6,220 nt of DNA from Dehalococcoidia bacterium (GTDB lineage Bacteria; Chloroflexota; Dehalococcoidia; Dehalococcoidales; UBA1222), in the NCBI GenBank assembly GCA_009776515.1, contig WRNP01000075.1, forward strand, positions 1 to 6,220, given 5' to 3'. Shown piece by piece: positions 6,109-6,220 of the stretch. The number at the start of each line of letters is the position of its first letter. Within the stretch, counting starts at the first letter, position 1. Under the pieces are notes generated by a model. The model ran no database searches. It saw only the letters and a list, made by a program, of their open reading frames with translations, and had not been told where the DNA came from. The translations under genes and the position numbers were made by a program.

Positions 6109-6137
6109 ATTTTAGAAAACAACATTATGGATGTCAA
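6109..6137 (-). promoter_or_regulatory. Distal promoter upstream of the homocysteine operon
   Basis: A perfect TTGACA (6137-6132) and TAAAAT (6114-6109, five of six) are spaced by 17 bp on the minus strand, close to an ideal sigma70 promoter. The start would be near 6102, about 230 nt before the DUF39 ATG. It is stronger by sequence than the proximal promoter. It may serve the operon with a long leader or an unannotated small RNA. Confidence 0.55.
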
Positions 6138-6220
6138 TAGGCGCATTCATAGATAGCTAATTTCCTACCACCCATTGGGTTTCATAGGAGCTACGGTGGG
6201 TTCCTCTGCTTTTGACTTCT

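Noticed and set aside
6054..6146. 30-codon minus-strand ORF in the leader ending in a Lys-rich tail
   Set aside because: It overlaps the distal promoter's -35 and -10, has no good ribosome binding site, and is not enriched in Cys or Met as a sulfur leader peptide might be.

Overview
The window is a moderately GC-rich bacterial segment with compact genes and short, AT-richer intergenic regions that carry sigma70-type promoters. The gene content points to an anaerobe: the DUF39, NIL-ferredoxin and UPF0280 set is typical of methanogens, sulfate reducers, some Firmicutes and Dehalococcoidia-type Chloroflexota. A bacterial lineage such as Chloroflexota fits, with its GxxxG-rich YtxH mini-protein and a LysR gene that looks leaderless, but no marker here fixes the taxon.

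Layout from left to right. Positions 1-108 hold no recognisable gene. A small YtxH-type membrane protein (148-363, +) follows an extended -10 promoter. It converges on a complete transketolase gene, tkt (388-2397, -), with only 24 bp between the two stops. tkt is divergent from a LysR-family regulator (2620-3522, +). Their 222-bp shared region holds a promoter for each gene, a T-N11-A dyad of LysR-operator type placed near -66 of the predicted tkt start, and a near-perfect pair of direct repeats. The lysR stop overlaps the stop of the next operon by 7 bp, tail to tail.

That operon (5871 down to 3516, -) runs DUF39/COG1900 protein, then a NIL-domain protein with two [4Fe-4S] ferredoxin motifs, then an UPF0280/ApbE-like protein. 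Junctions are tight: 2 bp between the first two genes and a TGATG overlap between the last two. In Methanosarcina, homologues of these families support homocysteine formation from aspartate semialdehyde and sulfide by a persulfide route. The operon therefore most likely makes homocysteine for methionine, independent of O-acyl-homoserine.

The last 349 bp (5872-6220) contain no convincing gene but hold two good promoters reading into the operon, giving a short leader of about 24 nt and a long one of about 230 nt that could fold. The LysR protein sits between tkt and the sulfur operon and belongs to the broad CysL/CbbR-like part of its family, so it could control either side. The position of the dyad favours tkt, while the sulfur link is inference.
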